Source: CAYRYU01 sp964428355 (GTDB taxonomy: Bacteria > Muiribacteriota > Ozemobacteria > Ozemobacterales > Ozemobacteraceae). From it: 64,000 nucleotides of DNA. The stretch spans positions 66,377 to 130,376 of the forward strand of contig CAYRYU010000007.1 in the NCBI GenBank assembly GCA_964428355.1. Direction: 5' to 3'. Position numbers and translations under genes: made by a program. Shown in pieces: positions 7,766 to 15,780 of this stretch. The stretch's first letter is position 1, and each line of letters starts with the position of its first letter. A model generated the notes under the pieces. The model ran no database searches. It was not told the origin of the DNA and was given only the letters and a program-made list of their open reading frames with translations.

Positions 7766-9001
7766 TCACCCACTCAGGCCGTTCGTGAGGAAAGCAGCGG
7801 CGGAGGCGGCAAGAAGAGCCGCACCATGCGGGAGAACCTTCTCGTCGAAATCGAAAAGGGGAGAATGGTGGGGACGGGAAATCCCGTCGGAAACAGCCGC
7901 CCCAACCATCGCGAGGGCGCCTGGAACGACCTCGCAGAAGTATGCGAAATCCTCCGCCCCCATTCCGATTGAAGCATCGAGGACGCTGTCGATCCCGGCA
8001 ACGGTCTTCGCGGCTTCCTCCATGATCCGGACCATTCGCGGTTCGTTTCGCGTCGGGGGGTAACCCCGGGCAACCTCGAGCCGGTAATCGCCTCCAAGCC
8101 CCCGGGAGAGGGCAAGAGCTCCTTCCACCTCCCGGACAAGCTGTTCACGCACCTCGGGGGAGAAACTCCTCAGAGTCCCCTCGAGGTAGACCTCGGCGGG
8201 AATGACGTTCGCAGCCGTCCCGCCGCGGATCAGGCAGACGCTTACCACGGAGGGCTCGAGAGGATCGACCCTCCTGGCGGGGATCCCGTGCATCGCGGAA
8301 AGGATCGGAATGAGCATCCAAAGCGGATCCCGGCTGTCGTGGGGGTAGGCCCCGTGACCGCCGTTTCCCAGAATCCGGGCGTAGAAGGTATCCACGGCGG
8401 CAGTGAACAACCCAGGCTTGAGAAGCATCGTCCCAAGGGGGCGGGTGGAATCCAGATGAATCCCGAAAATCGAATCCACCCCATCGAGAACCCCTTCCCT
8501 TACCATCTTTTCAGCCCCGCTAAGGTTGTTCTCATCGTGGTTTTCCTCGGCCGGTTGGAAGACGAGGCGGACCCGGCCGGGCCTTTTCGCGGCGGAAAAC
8601 CACTCCGAAAGGAGTCGGGCGGCTCCCAGAAGCATGGCCACATGGCCGTCATGCCCACAAGCGTGCATCATTCCGGGAACCTTTGAAGCGTAGGGAGCAG
8701 TTTTTCCGTCCTGGATCGGAAGGGCATCCATATCCGCCCTCAAAGCCACCGTCGGCCCCGAACGTCCTCCGATGTCGCAAACGACCCCGGTTCCCGCAAT
8801 CCCCTTTTGGATCCTGGTGCAGCCGAAAGTCTCGAGAATCCCGACGACCGTCCGGGCGGTCCTTTTTTCCCCGAAGGCGGGTTCGGGGTGGGCATGGAAA
8901 TCCCTCCGCCAGCGGACGAGATCGGGGGTGGAGGATTTGGCCGACCGCAGGAAACCTGAGACCTCGCCTTTTGCGGCACTATTTCGGCGTTGGTTCTTCA
9001 T
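7766..9001 (-). CDS. M20 family amidohydrolase (hippurate hydrolase / N-acyl amino acid deacylase type)
   Basis: 411 residues, full length for the M20D group. The di-metal ligands are visible: Cys115-Gly-His117-Asp118 in MHACGHDGH, the catalytic/bridging Glu pair in QPAEE (152-153), and GAEDFAYF near the C-terminus. Members hydrolyse N-acyl or N-carbamoyl amino acids and related amides in the cytoplasm; the exact substrate cannot be told. A GGAGG site precedes the ATG. It lies 16 bp downstream of the CPBP protease gene on the same strand, so the two are probably cotranscribed. Confidence 0.93.
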   Translation of the reverse strand: MKNQRRNSAAKGEVSGFLRSAKSSTPDLVRWRRDFHAHPEPAFGEKRTARTVVGILETFGCTRIQKGIAGTGVVCDIGGRSGPTVALRADMDALPIQDGKTAPYASKVPGMMHACGHDGHVAMLLGAARLLSEWFSAAKRPGRVRLVFQPAEENHDENNLSGAEKMVREGVLDGVDSIFGIHLDSTRPLGTMLLKPGLFTAAVDTFYARILGNGGHGAYPHDSRDPLWMLIPILSAMHGIPARRVDPLEPSVVSVCLIRGGTAANVIPAEVYLEGTLRSFSPEVREQLVREVEGALALSRGLGGDYRLEVARGYPPTRNEPRMVRIMEEAAKTVAGIDSVLDASIGMGAEDFAYFCEVVPGALAMVGAAVSDGISRPHHSPLFDFDEKVLPHGAALLAASAAAFLTNGLSG

Positions 9002-9017
9002 TGGTTCCTCCGCGGGT

Positions 9018-9950
9018 TCAAGTTCCGGAAAAGGTCAGGGCGGCCCAGATCGCCCCCGTGATGAGTGCGTGCAGGAATGTGGAAACCCCGATTCCCCGTG
9101 TTTCCAGCGCGGCACGACCGAACAGGTACCCGATTCCGAAATAGAGGATCAGCTTGACGCTTTCGACAACGGCAGGCCAGCCAAACCATTCCTCAAGATA
9201 GGAAAAATGGATGATGCTGAAAAAGGCTGCTTGAAGAATGTTGGCAGGCTTGGGCCCGGTCGCAAGCACGAAGGCGGGCAACAGGAGGCCACGAAAAACT
9301 ATTTCTTCGATCAGGGAGTTGTTGAAACCACCCAGGAGGCGCCCCCCGAAAAGGCCCATCATTTCGGGGGTTGCCGAGGAGAATCTGAGAGCCGCGTTTG
9401 CGCTCCCCAAGAAAAGGATCATCAGCCCGATCCGGAGGGCCACCTTCCACCATGCCATCGGCTCGCTTCCACCCAGGACTGAGGTTCCCGCCCCGATCTC
9501 TCCGATCCTGACGTTGCTCCGAAACATCCCAGGAAAGGAAAACCTGAGTCCGAGCCAAAGTACGAGGATCGCGACGAACTGGAAACTCCTGTCAAGGAAA
9601 TAACCGTTGAGATTTTCCACGAAAGCCTTGATGGAGCTTCCTGAACCGGGTATGGGAAGCGCGAGTGGGACCTTCTCGAATACGAGTTCCATGATCGCGT
9701 AAGAGAAGAAGGTCAACCCGAATATTCCCGCAGCCTGGGAGCCGCCCCTTCCCTTCCTGGTTTGGAACAATTCCGACCAGAGAAAAAACCCGAAGAAAAG
9801 GCACAAAAAGACCCTTTTCCCGAAAAAATAGGGGGTCTTTCCAACAGCCTCCGGCAAAGAAAGCATGAACAACGCGACAACCCCTGCCAATCGCGTTGGA
9901 AGCATGTGCATCGGAACCGAACCGGGTGAGCCGCGCTGGACTTCTTCCAT
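9018..9950 (-). CDS. CPBP family intramembrane metalloprotease
   Basis: 310 residues and about eight hydrophobic helices. The motif EEIVFRG (about 215-221) with a later IIHFSYLEE and FLHALITG gives the Glu-Glu-x3-Arg and His residues of the CAAX protease/bacteriocin-processing (CPBP, ABI) family. Family members cut or bind substrates within the membrane, for example in prenyl-protein processing or bacteriocin self-immunity; no bacteriocin gene is seen here. It is first in an operon with the M20 amidohydrolase. A GGGGGAAA site precedes the ATG. Confidence 0.85.
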   Translation of the reverse strand: MEEVQRGSPGSVPMHMLPTRLAGVVALFMLSLPEAVGKTPYFFGKRVFLCLFFGFFLWSELFQTRKGRGGSQAAGIFGLTFFSYAIMELVFEKVPLALPIPGSGSSIKAFVENLNGYFLDRSFQFVAILVLWLGLRFSFPGMFRSNVRIGEIGAGTSVLGGSEPMAWWKVALRIGLMILFLGSANAALRFSSATPEMMGLFGGRLLGGFNNSLIEEIVFRGLLLPAFVLATGPKPANILQAAFFSIIHFSYLEEWFGWPAVVESVKLILYFGIGYLFGRAALETRGIGVSTFLHALITGAIWAALTFSGT

Positions 9951-10063
9951 ATTTCCCCCGACTCCGGATGTTGGATTCGCGTGATTCTACCATCACCCGT
10001 CGTTGCCTGTCCCACTTTTTCAACTTCCTTGGGCGACCCCGGTGTTTCGGTAGGTTCGCCAAT

Positions 10064-10092
10064 TTGACTGGGAGGGACACGAATGGTAAAAT
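10064..10092 (+). promoter_or_regulatory. Sigma70-type promoter of lipoprotein gene
   Basis: TTGACT (10064-10069), 17-bp spacer, TAAAAT (10087-10092). The predicted transcript starts near 10099 and has a leader of about 155 nt. Confidence 0.8.
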
Positions 10093-10108
10093 TGTCACGT
10101 CGAGGGTA

Positions 10109-10142
10109 CGACCCCGGTTTTTTCTCGACCCCGGTTTTTTCT
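10109..10142 (+). repeat. 17-bp tandem direct repeat in a leader
   Basis: CGACCCCGGTTTTTTCT occurs twice back to back (10109-10125, 10126-10142) in the 5' leader of the lipoprotein gene at 10254. Each copy has a GC part followed by a T run. Confidence 0.9.
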
Positions 10143-10253
10143 TTCCCCCTAGGAAAAAAGGTTTCTTTGAGGATTTTTAGCGGGAGGGATTTCCCGTTCG
10201 TTTGGACAGTCATTCGAAAACGGTTGAAACACCCGATCTCTGAAGGAGTGGTT

Positions 10254-11825
10254 ATGCGGAATCTGGTTTTCTTTTCCCTTTTCGTCACCCTTTTCGGCGG
10301 CCTGGTATTCCTTTCCGGATGCCTTGGAAGGGATTCCTCGACGAGCCCCGTGATCGGTGCGACCGAGACCGTGCCCACCACGACAACCATTCCGGCTTCG
10401 TGGAGAGCGGAATCAACGGTATCCTTCCGAATCCTCAAGGCCGGCAGAAGGGATTCCCCCTATTCCGGCATCCTTGCAGGTGCGGGAGACGCTCCCACAG
10501 TGATTTTCAAGATCAGGGTCGTCAACCTTGCGGATTCCGTCACCCCGTCCGTTCTGCTTTCCCAGACCGTTACAGCGGTACGGGAGGCGAGTGGAACCTA
10601 TGCCGCGGTGGCAACCTTCCCGGCCCTTCCGGCGAGAACCGTCGTCGGAACGATCGAAATCATCGACGGGAACAAGGACGGAGACCGAATTTTCCGCGGA
10701 GCGGGAGATCTGGTCCCCGGTTCCAACACCGTTGATCTGGTCGCCAGCGGAACCTACGACGCGATCGAAATGACCGCGGCACTGATCGAAAGGCTTGTGG
10801 CTGAAAACGTAACCCGGGCCAAACTTTTCAACCGGCTTGCCCTTGAAGCGGGAAACGTGGTGGATTACGTCCGAAGGACGGGAAACATCTCGTATGACCG
10901 GGCCTACCAGGTTTTCCTCGATCAGCTCCCCGCCTCCCTCGGCAAGGTGAATGTCTCGGCGGTGATTCCCGCTCCTGGGACCGCTGAATTCCCTTCAACC
11001 TCGATCCGGTATGGGGTTTCGGGTGGAATTATGGCTGGATCGCGTGCAAGAAGATACAGGGCACGGATCACGACGAATCCCGGAAGAAGGAACGAGATTG
11101 CGACGGTCACCGACGCGGTCGATTTGAGCGACGACAAGAAGAAGCTCCTGATCAACGAGGTCAAGATCGATTCTCCCGTCGGCAAGAACCAGGTTTCGAT
11201 CGAGATTCTCCCTGCCACGTTCACGCCGACCACCCAACCGATCGTAAAGGGGTACAACCTGGTTGACGGAACCCCCGAAAACGAACCTCCCGCCCCTCCC
11301 GCAACGGTCACGATCACTCCGGCATCGACCGCGCAGTCCCTGGCTTACGACGAATGGAAGAACAAGCCCAACACATTCAACCAGGATATCAACGACTTCC
11401 TCAAGAACGCCACGGATGTGGCCACCCTCACGAAAAAGGTCGAGGAACAGCTCGAGACCGTCATCAAGAATGATACGGTCGACGAAACCTTCAAATGGAA
11501 CCAGGAAGTGGCGAGCCAGGCCAAGACGATCGCTTCCGAAACCCCGGTCATTTCCAAGATTGGCCGCATCAACGGAACTCTGAAAGACGACAACACCGGC
11601 GCGGTTATTCCTGGAGGGCTGGTCGGAATAGCCGGGACCACCCTCTTCGATATCACCGACGAGTACGGCTGGTTCGAAATCCTCGACCTCGAGCCTGGAA
11701 CCTATTCCCTCGTGATCCAACGCGACGGATACGCGCCCAAGACAGTCCCCGACGTGAGGGTGGACCCGGACCCCCCTCAGACTTCAGTTCGAATGTTGTC
11801 TCCCAGGCTCAGCAGGATCGAGTAG
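10254..11825 (+). CDS. Lipoprotein with C-terminal carboxypeptidase-regulatory-like domain
   Basis: 523 residues from the ATG at 10254, which has an AAGGAG site and opens a lipoprotein signal with lipobox LSGC (Cys23). Residues 50-190 are beta-rich, and the middle is helical (LIERLVAENVTRAKLFNRLA; later a long charged helical region to about 440). The last 85 residues (INGTLKDDNTGAVIPGGLVG to GYAPKTVPDVRV) are a carboxypeptidase-D regulatory / Cna-B-like fold that also opens the next three lipoproteins. It is probably anchored to a membrane and exposed. A good promoter lies upstream and a likely terminator downstream. The role is unknown. Confidence 0.8.
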   Translation: MRNLVFFSLFVTLFGGLVFLSGCLGRDSSTSPVIGATETVPTTTTIPASWRAESTVSFRILKAGRRDSPYSGILAGAGDAPTVIFKIRVVNLADSVTPSVLLSQTVTAVREASGTYAAVATFPALPARTVVGTIEIIDGNKDGDRIFRGAGDLVPGSNTVDLVASGTYDAIEMTAALIERLVAENVTRAKLFNRLALEAGNVVDYVRRTGNISYDRAYQVFLDQLPASLGKVNVSAVIPAPGTAEFPSTSIRYGVSGGIMAGSRARRYRARITTNPGRRNEIATVTDAVDLSDDKKKLLINEVKIDSPVGKNQVSIEILPATFTPTTQPIVKGYNLVDGTPENEPPAPPATVTITPASTAQSLAYDEWKNKPNTFNQDINDFLKNATDVATLTKKVEEQLETVIKNDTVDETFKWNQEVASQAKTIASETPVISKIGRINGTLKDDNTGAVIPGGLVGIAGTTLFDITDEYGWFEILDLEPGTYSLVIQRDGYAPKTVPDVRVDPDPPQTSVRMLSPRLSRIE

Positions 11826-11838
11826 GCCCCGCATCACT

Positions 11839-11879
11839 GAAATCCCCGTACACCCGGAGGGCTTTTCGGCGGGGTTTTT
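11839..11879 (+). terminator. Probable intrinsic terminator
   Basis: AAATCCCCG near 11840-11848 pairs with CGGGGTTTT near 11870-11878 with one mismatch, and a T run follows. It lies between the lipoprotein genes at 10254 and 11920. Confidence 0.55.
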
Positions 11880-11919
11880 CATCATGCCCATTTTCGTCTA
11901 CAGATAGAGAGGATAGGAC

Positions 11920-13071
11920 ATGAAGAAGTTCGTCACCATCTATTTGATCATACTCGCGGGAATCCTTATCTCGGCATGCGGGGGCGGAGGGGGGAATGGG
12001 CCGGCGACGTCCTCCGTCACCACAACCGCCGGAACAGGCGCAACGGTCACCGGAAGGGTCTTGGGGGAGGGTTCCCTTTCGAAGATTCCTGTGTTCATGA
12101 TTGCCAAGGGGCAGACCCCGGTCATGGCGCGTGTTTCCGGCTCGACGAGGGGCGATATCGCCGGTTCCTATTACTCGACGGTGACCGACGATTCGGGGAA
12201 CTTCACTTTCTCGGAGATCGCGGAAGGCGTCTACAGCGTAGTCGCCCAGGCGGACCCGTTCCGGAGCGCGGTGCAATACGACATCGCCGTAGTCCGCGCG
12301 AACACCGTCACCGTTTCCCTCACGCTAACCGCCACGAGGGATATTTCCGGGACGATAGGAGTCCCCCAGGGAGCCAACCCTCTTGGAATCATTGCTTTCG
12401 TCGCGGGGCCTTTCACCTATTCCTGGACGGCAACCTGCGGCACCTTCCTGAACCAGGCAATTCAGGAAACGACCTGGACCGCCCCGACCAACGTTACCGT
12501 CCCTGTTGACGTGGTTTGCACGATAACCGACGCCACGAAAGCGACGGCAACGGGAAAGCTCCCGGTGGCAGTCCTTTCCACCGCGAACCTGCCTCCCCAG
12601 GTCGAGATTCGCGGCCCCGCAGTGGTGAACATCGGAAGCACGGCTTCCTACATCGCGGTGGGGAATGATCCGGAAAATGCGGCACTGACCTTCCTCTGGA
12701 CCGCGGGCGGGGGATCCTGCAACCCCACCGATGCCCAGAATACCGTCTGGACCGCTCCTGGGACCGTCGGACACCAGACTCTCACCTGCCGAGCCACCGA
12801 CCACTCAGGAGCTTCTTCCACCGCCTCTTTCCAGGTTTCGGTCAATGGCGGTTTCGTCGGATATGACGCGTGGTTCCGAAAATACGACCTGAACGGCAAC
12901 CTGCTCTGGGAGAAAGCCTGGGGCGCGAGCGGTTCGGATTACTGCAATTCCATGGTCGTCCAGGGGCTCGACGGATACTGTTTCACCGGGGACACGACAT
13001 CGACCGATGGGGTCTTTTCGGGGATCACCAATGGAGGCGCAGACGTCTGGGTCATGAAAATTGGCTATTGA
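11920..13071 (+). CDS. PKD-type lipoprotein, shortened paralogue 1 of 3
   Basis: 383 residues. Lipobox ISAC (Cys20) is followed by a Gly run, a carboxypeptidase-regulatory domain (about 40-130), two Ig/PKD-like domains (about 135-310) and a stub of the C-terminal propeller-like repeats ending GGADVWVMKIGY. Against its two 870-residue neighbours it lacks about 108 residues precisely between IIAFVAG and PFTYSW (the second regulatory domain), one Ig domain and most terminal repeats, yet the frame stays open and the terminal motif is kept. It is probably a surface-exposed, glycan- or protein-binding lipoprotein. GAGAGGA precedes the ATG. Confidence 0.85.
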   Translation: MKKFVTIYLIILAGILISACGGGGGNGPATSSVTTTAGTGATVTGRVLGEGSLSKIPVFMIAKGQTPVMARVSGSTRGDIAGSYYSTVTDDSGNFTFSEIAEGVYSVVAQADPFRSAVQYDIAVVRANTVTVSLTLTATRDISGTIGVPQGANPLGIIAFVAGPFTYSWTATCGTFLNQAIQETTWTAPTNVTVPVDVVCTITDATKATATGKLPVAVLSTANLPPQVEIRGPAVVNIGSTASYIAVGNDPENAALTFLWTAGGGSCNPTDAQNTVWTAPGTVGHQTLTCRATDHSGASSTASFQVSVNGGFVGYDAWFRKYDLNGNLLWEKAWGASGSDYCNSMVVQGLDGYCFTGDTTSTDGVFSGITNGGADVWVMKIGY

Positions 13072-13124
13072 CAGAGAAGGCCATTCGCAGAGGGAACATC
13101 TTCCATGAAAGGAAAAAGAGAGAG

Positions 13125-15743
13125 ATGGAAGCAAGAGAGGGGATCGTTCTTTTCCTGGTGGGTATCCTCGGTTTTTTTTCGATGGCTTGTGGTGGAGGGG
13201 GAAGTGGTGGAAATGTGGTGACCGCCCCTTCCCCGACGAACGGCGCGGGAGCCATCGTCAACGGAAAGATTTCCGGGGAAGGTTCCCTTGCGAACATTCC
13301 GGTCTTCCTCATCGCAAAGGGGCAAACCCCGCTAATGACAAGAGTTTCCGGTTCTCCAAGGAGTGACATTGCGGGTTCCTATTACTCGACCCTTACCGAT
13401 GGGACCGGGAACTTCGCGTTCCTGGACATTGCCGAGGGAGTCTACAACGTCATCGCCCAGGCCGACTCCTTCCGGAGCGCTGTGAAGTATGACCTGACCG
13501 TGAACCGGGCAAACACGATCACGATCTCCCTGACCCTGACTGCAACCGGTGAGATTTCCGGAACGGTCGGGGTTCCACTGGGGGCGAACCCTCTTGGCAT
13601 CATCGCCTTCGTCGCGGGGACGTCTTACGGGGCATTCACCGATTCCTCGGGAGGTTTCAAGATCACGGGAATCCCCGTCGGAACCTACACCCTTTCCTTC
13701 TCCGGCCAGGGTTTTGCCTTCCGAACCCTGACCGCGGTCAACGTGGGAGCGGGCAAGACGACGGCGATCGGGAATGTTCCCCTGACGCTCGGAAACACGG
13801 CGTTCGGGGTTTCCCTTTCCGGACCCGACCGCCTCAAGGGCGGGTTTGGCGCGGCTTTTCAGGCTGCCATCCAGGGGACCGCAGTCGGACCGTTCTCCTT
13901 TCTCTGGACCGCGAGCTCGGGAACGCTTCTGAACCCCGACTCCTCAACCACCCAGTGGACCGCACCGACCGGCTTTGTGGGGCTCGTCCGGCTCCGATGC
14001 CGGGTGACCGATGCGACCGGAGCCTCTTCCACGGGTTCGCTCGACGTGGACGTCCTTTCGACGGCGAACTTCGCGCCGATCGTGGGAATCCAGGGGCCCG
14101 TCGTAGTCCAGGTGGGCAGCTCCGTCCGCTACCTGGCAAATGCCGACGACCCCGAAGGGGATACACTGACCTTCGCATGGCAACCCAATTCCGGGGTCTT
14201 CTGGTCGCCAGCCGCCTCCGAAACGGCCTGGACCGCACCGACCGCGGCCGGGCCGCAGACGGTTCGTTGCCAGGTCACTGACTCACATGGGGCGGTTTCT
14301 TTTGCACAGATCAACCTCCAGGTGGTCCAATCAAGCAACCTTCCCCCCACAGTCACGATCCTGGGCCCGACTGTTGTTGGTGCCGCTAGCCCCGCGAGGT
14401 TCATCGCGATCGCAAACGACCCAGAGAACACTCCGATGCTTTTCCAATGGACCGCAGACTCCGGGGTTCTCGCTTCACCGACATCACATCAGACTGACTG
14501 GACTCCCCCATCCTCGAGCGGACCGGTGAAGATTTCCTGCAAGGTCACCGACTCGGGAGGCTCAGCGACCACGGCAAGTCTGACGGTCCAGGTCAAGGCT
14601 TCCAACCCCGACCGGATCGAGTGGCAATGCTGCCTCGGAGGAACCGGCGCAGACCTTGCCCGGAGCATCTGCCCCGCCCCCGGCGGAGACGGGTTCGTGG
14701 TGATGGGCCAGACGGTGTCCAACACCGACGACTTTGCCGGAACGGCAAAGGGAGGGTCCGACATTTTCGTCGCAAAATACTCCTTTTCGGGGAACCGGCA
14801 ATGGCTGAAAAGATACGGTGGAACGGGCAACGAACTGGGCTCACTGATCATTCCCACGCCCAGCGGTGGATACACCGTGGTTGGCTCGACCAACTCGGGG
14901 GGATCGGGTGACGTCTCGATCGCTCTGGGAGGCTCCGACGTCTGGGTGGTCCAACTCGACGGCTCGGGGAATATCCTATGGGAGAAGTCCCTGGGGACTT
15001 CAATCTCTGAATACGGATATGGTATCGTACCTTGCGGGGAAGAAGTGTTCGTCTCGAGCTGGAACGAAATCCAGGGGGCGGGGTGCCAGATCTGCTTCCA
15101 TCGTCTCGCATCCGATGGCAGGCTTCTCGCCCAGGGTCAGCCCAATACCGGGGATCATCACGACACCTCCCCCGTGGAGGAAATCGCAAGAAAAATGACC
15201 ATCGATTCCTCGAACCGTATTACCTTCGCGGACTACCACACCTTCCGGAACGAGCTCTATCGTTACCGATACGATCTCACAAGCGCGGGATTCTACAGCA
15301 ACGATTTCCATTGCAGGGGAATCATCAACTCCATGGATGGCAACCTGCTCCTTTTCGGTGCCAATGGGGGTTACACCGACGGAGCCCTGCAGGAACTTTG
15401 CATCGACAACGGAGGAACCATCTGGCAGACGACGATCGGGGAAAGCGGGACCGACGTCTTCAACGATGCGGCCCAGACCCTTGACGGATGCACTCTAGCG
15501 GCGGGCGAGGCGTGTCTTTCGACGACGAACGGGGGACAGGATTTCTGGCTCGCGAACTTCACCCCGAACGGAACGCTGAAATGGCAATGTTCGGTCGGCG
15601 GCTCCGGGAAGGATGTTGCATGGGGAGTAATCGCCACACCCGACGGGGGAAGCGTTCTGGCGGGAACGACGCTCTCCAATGACGGCTGCGTCAGCGGGAA
15701 TCACGGCGCTGAAGACGTTTGGATCGTCAAGCTCGGTTATTGA
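13125..15743 (+). CDS. PKD-type lipoprotein with beta-propeller-like repeats, paralogue 2 of 3
   Basis: 872 residues from the ATG at 13125, which starts a lipoprotein signal with SMAC (Cys22). Order of parts: Gly-rich linker; two carboxypeptidase-regulatory domains (about 45-210); Ig/PKD-like domains opening with VSLSGPDRL, VGIQGPVVV and VTILGPTVV (about 215-500); then a C-terminal half of repeats of the type GSDIFVAKYSFSGNRQWLK...GGTGNE, each about 50-60 residues, as in predicted propeller proteins, ending HGAEDVWIVKLGY. It is close to the next gene along its whole length. It lies 53 bp after paralogue 1. Confidence 0.88.
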   Translation: MEAREGIVLFLVGILGFFSMACGGGGSGGNVVTAPSPTNGAGAIVNGKISGEGSLANIPVFLIAKGQTPLMTRVSGSPRSDIAGSYYSTLTDGTGNFAFLDIAEGVYNVIAQADSFRSAVKYDLTVNRANTITISLTLTATGEISGTVGVPLGANPLGIIAFVAGTSYGAFTDSSGGFKITGIPVGTYTLSFSGQGFAFRTLTAVNVGAGKTTAIGNVPLTLGNTAFGVSLSGPDRLKGGFGAAFQAAIQGTAVGPFSFLWTASSGTLLNPDSSTTQWTAPTGFVGLVRLRCRVTDATGASSTGSLDVDVLSTANFAPIVGIQGPVVVQVGSSVRYLANADDPEGDTLTFAWQPNSGVFWSPAASETAWTAPTAAGPQTVRCQVTDSHGAVSFAQINLQVVQSSNLPPTVTILGPTVVGAASPARFIAIANDPENTPMLFQWTADSGVLASPTSHQTDWTPPSSSGPVKISCKVTDSGGSATTASLTVQVKASNPDRIEWQCCLGGTGADLARSICPAPGGDGFVVMGQTVSNTDDFAGTAKGGSDIFVAKYSFSGNRQWLKRYGGTGNELGSLIIPTPSGGYTVVGSTNSGGSGDVSIALGGSDVWVVQLDGSGNILWEKSLGTSISEYGYGIVPCGEEVFVSSWNEIQGAGCQICFHRLASDGRLLAQGQPNTGDHHDTSPVEEIARKMTIDSSNRITFADYHTFRNELYRYRYDLTSAGFYSNDFHCRGIINSMDGNLLLFGANGGYTDGALQELCIDNGGTIWQTTIGESGTDVFNDAAQTLDGCTLAAGEACLSTTNGGQDFWLANFTPNGTLKWQCSVGGSGKDVAWGVIATPDGGSVLAGTTLSNDGCVSGNHGAEDVWIVKLGY

Positions 15744-15780
15744 AAGCGACCCCAATCACCTGGAAAGGAAGCAAGGAAAA

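Larger units (their letters stand above)
9951..10253. other. Divergent intergenic region with promoter and leader
   Basis: 303 bp between the CPBP gene and a lipoprotein gene. It contains a strong plus-strand promoter at 10064-10092 and, in the leader, a 17-bp tandem direct repeat at 10109-10142. An open frame reaching back to 10083 lacks a ribosome binding site and is judged non-coding. Confidence 0.6.

Noticed and set aside
10083..10253. Upstream extension of the lipoprotein frame
   Set aside because: It runs through the promoter -10 box, and the lipobox signal with AAGGAG at 10254 fixes the true start.
12870..13124. Extension of paralogue 2 back into paralogue 1
   Set aside because: It overlaps the upstream coding sequence in a different frame; the lipoprotein signal begins at 13125.
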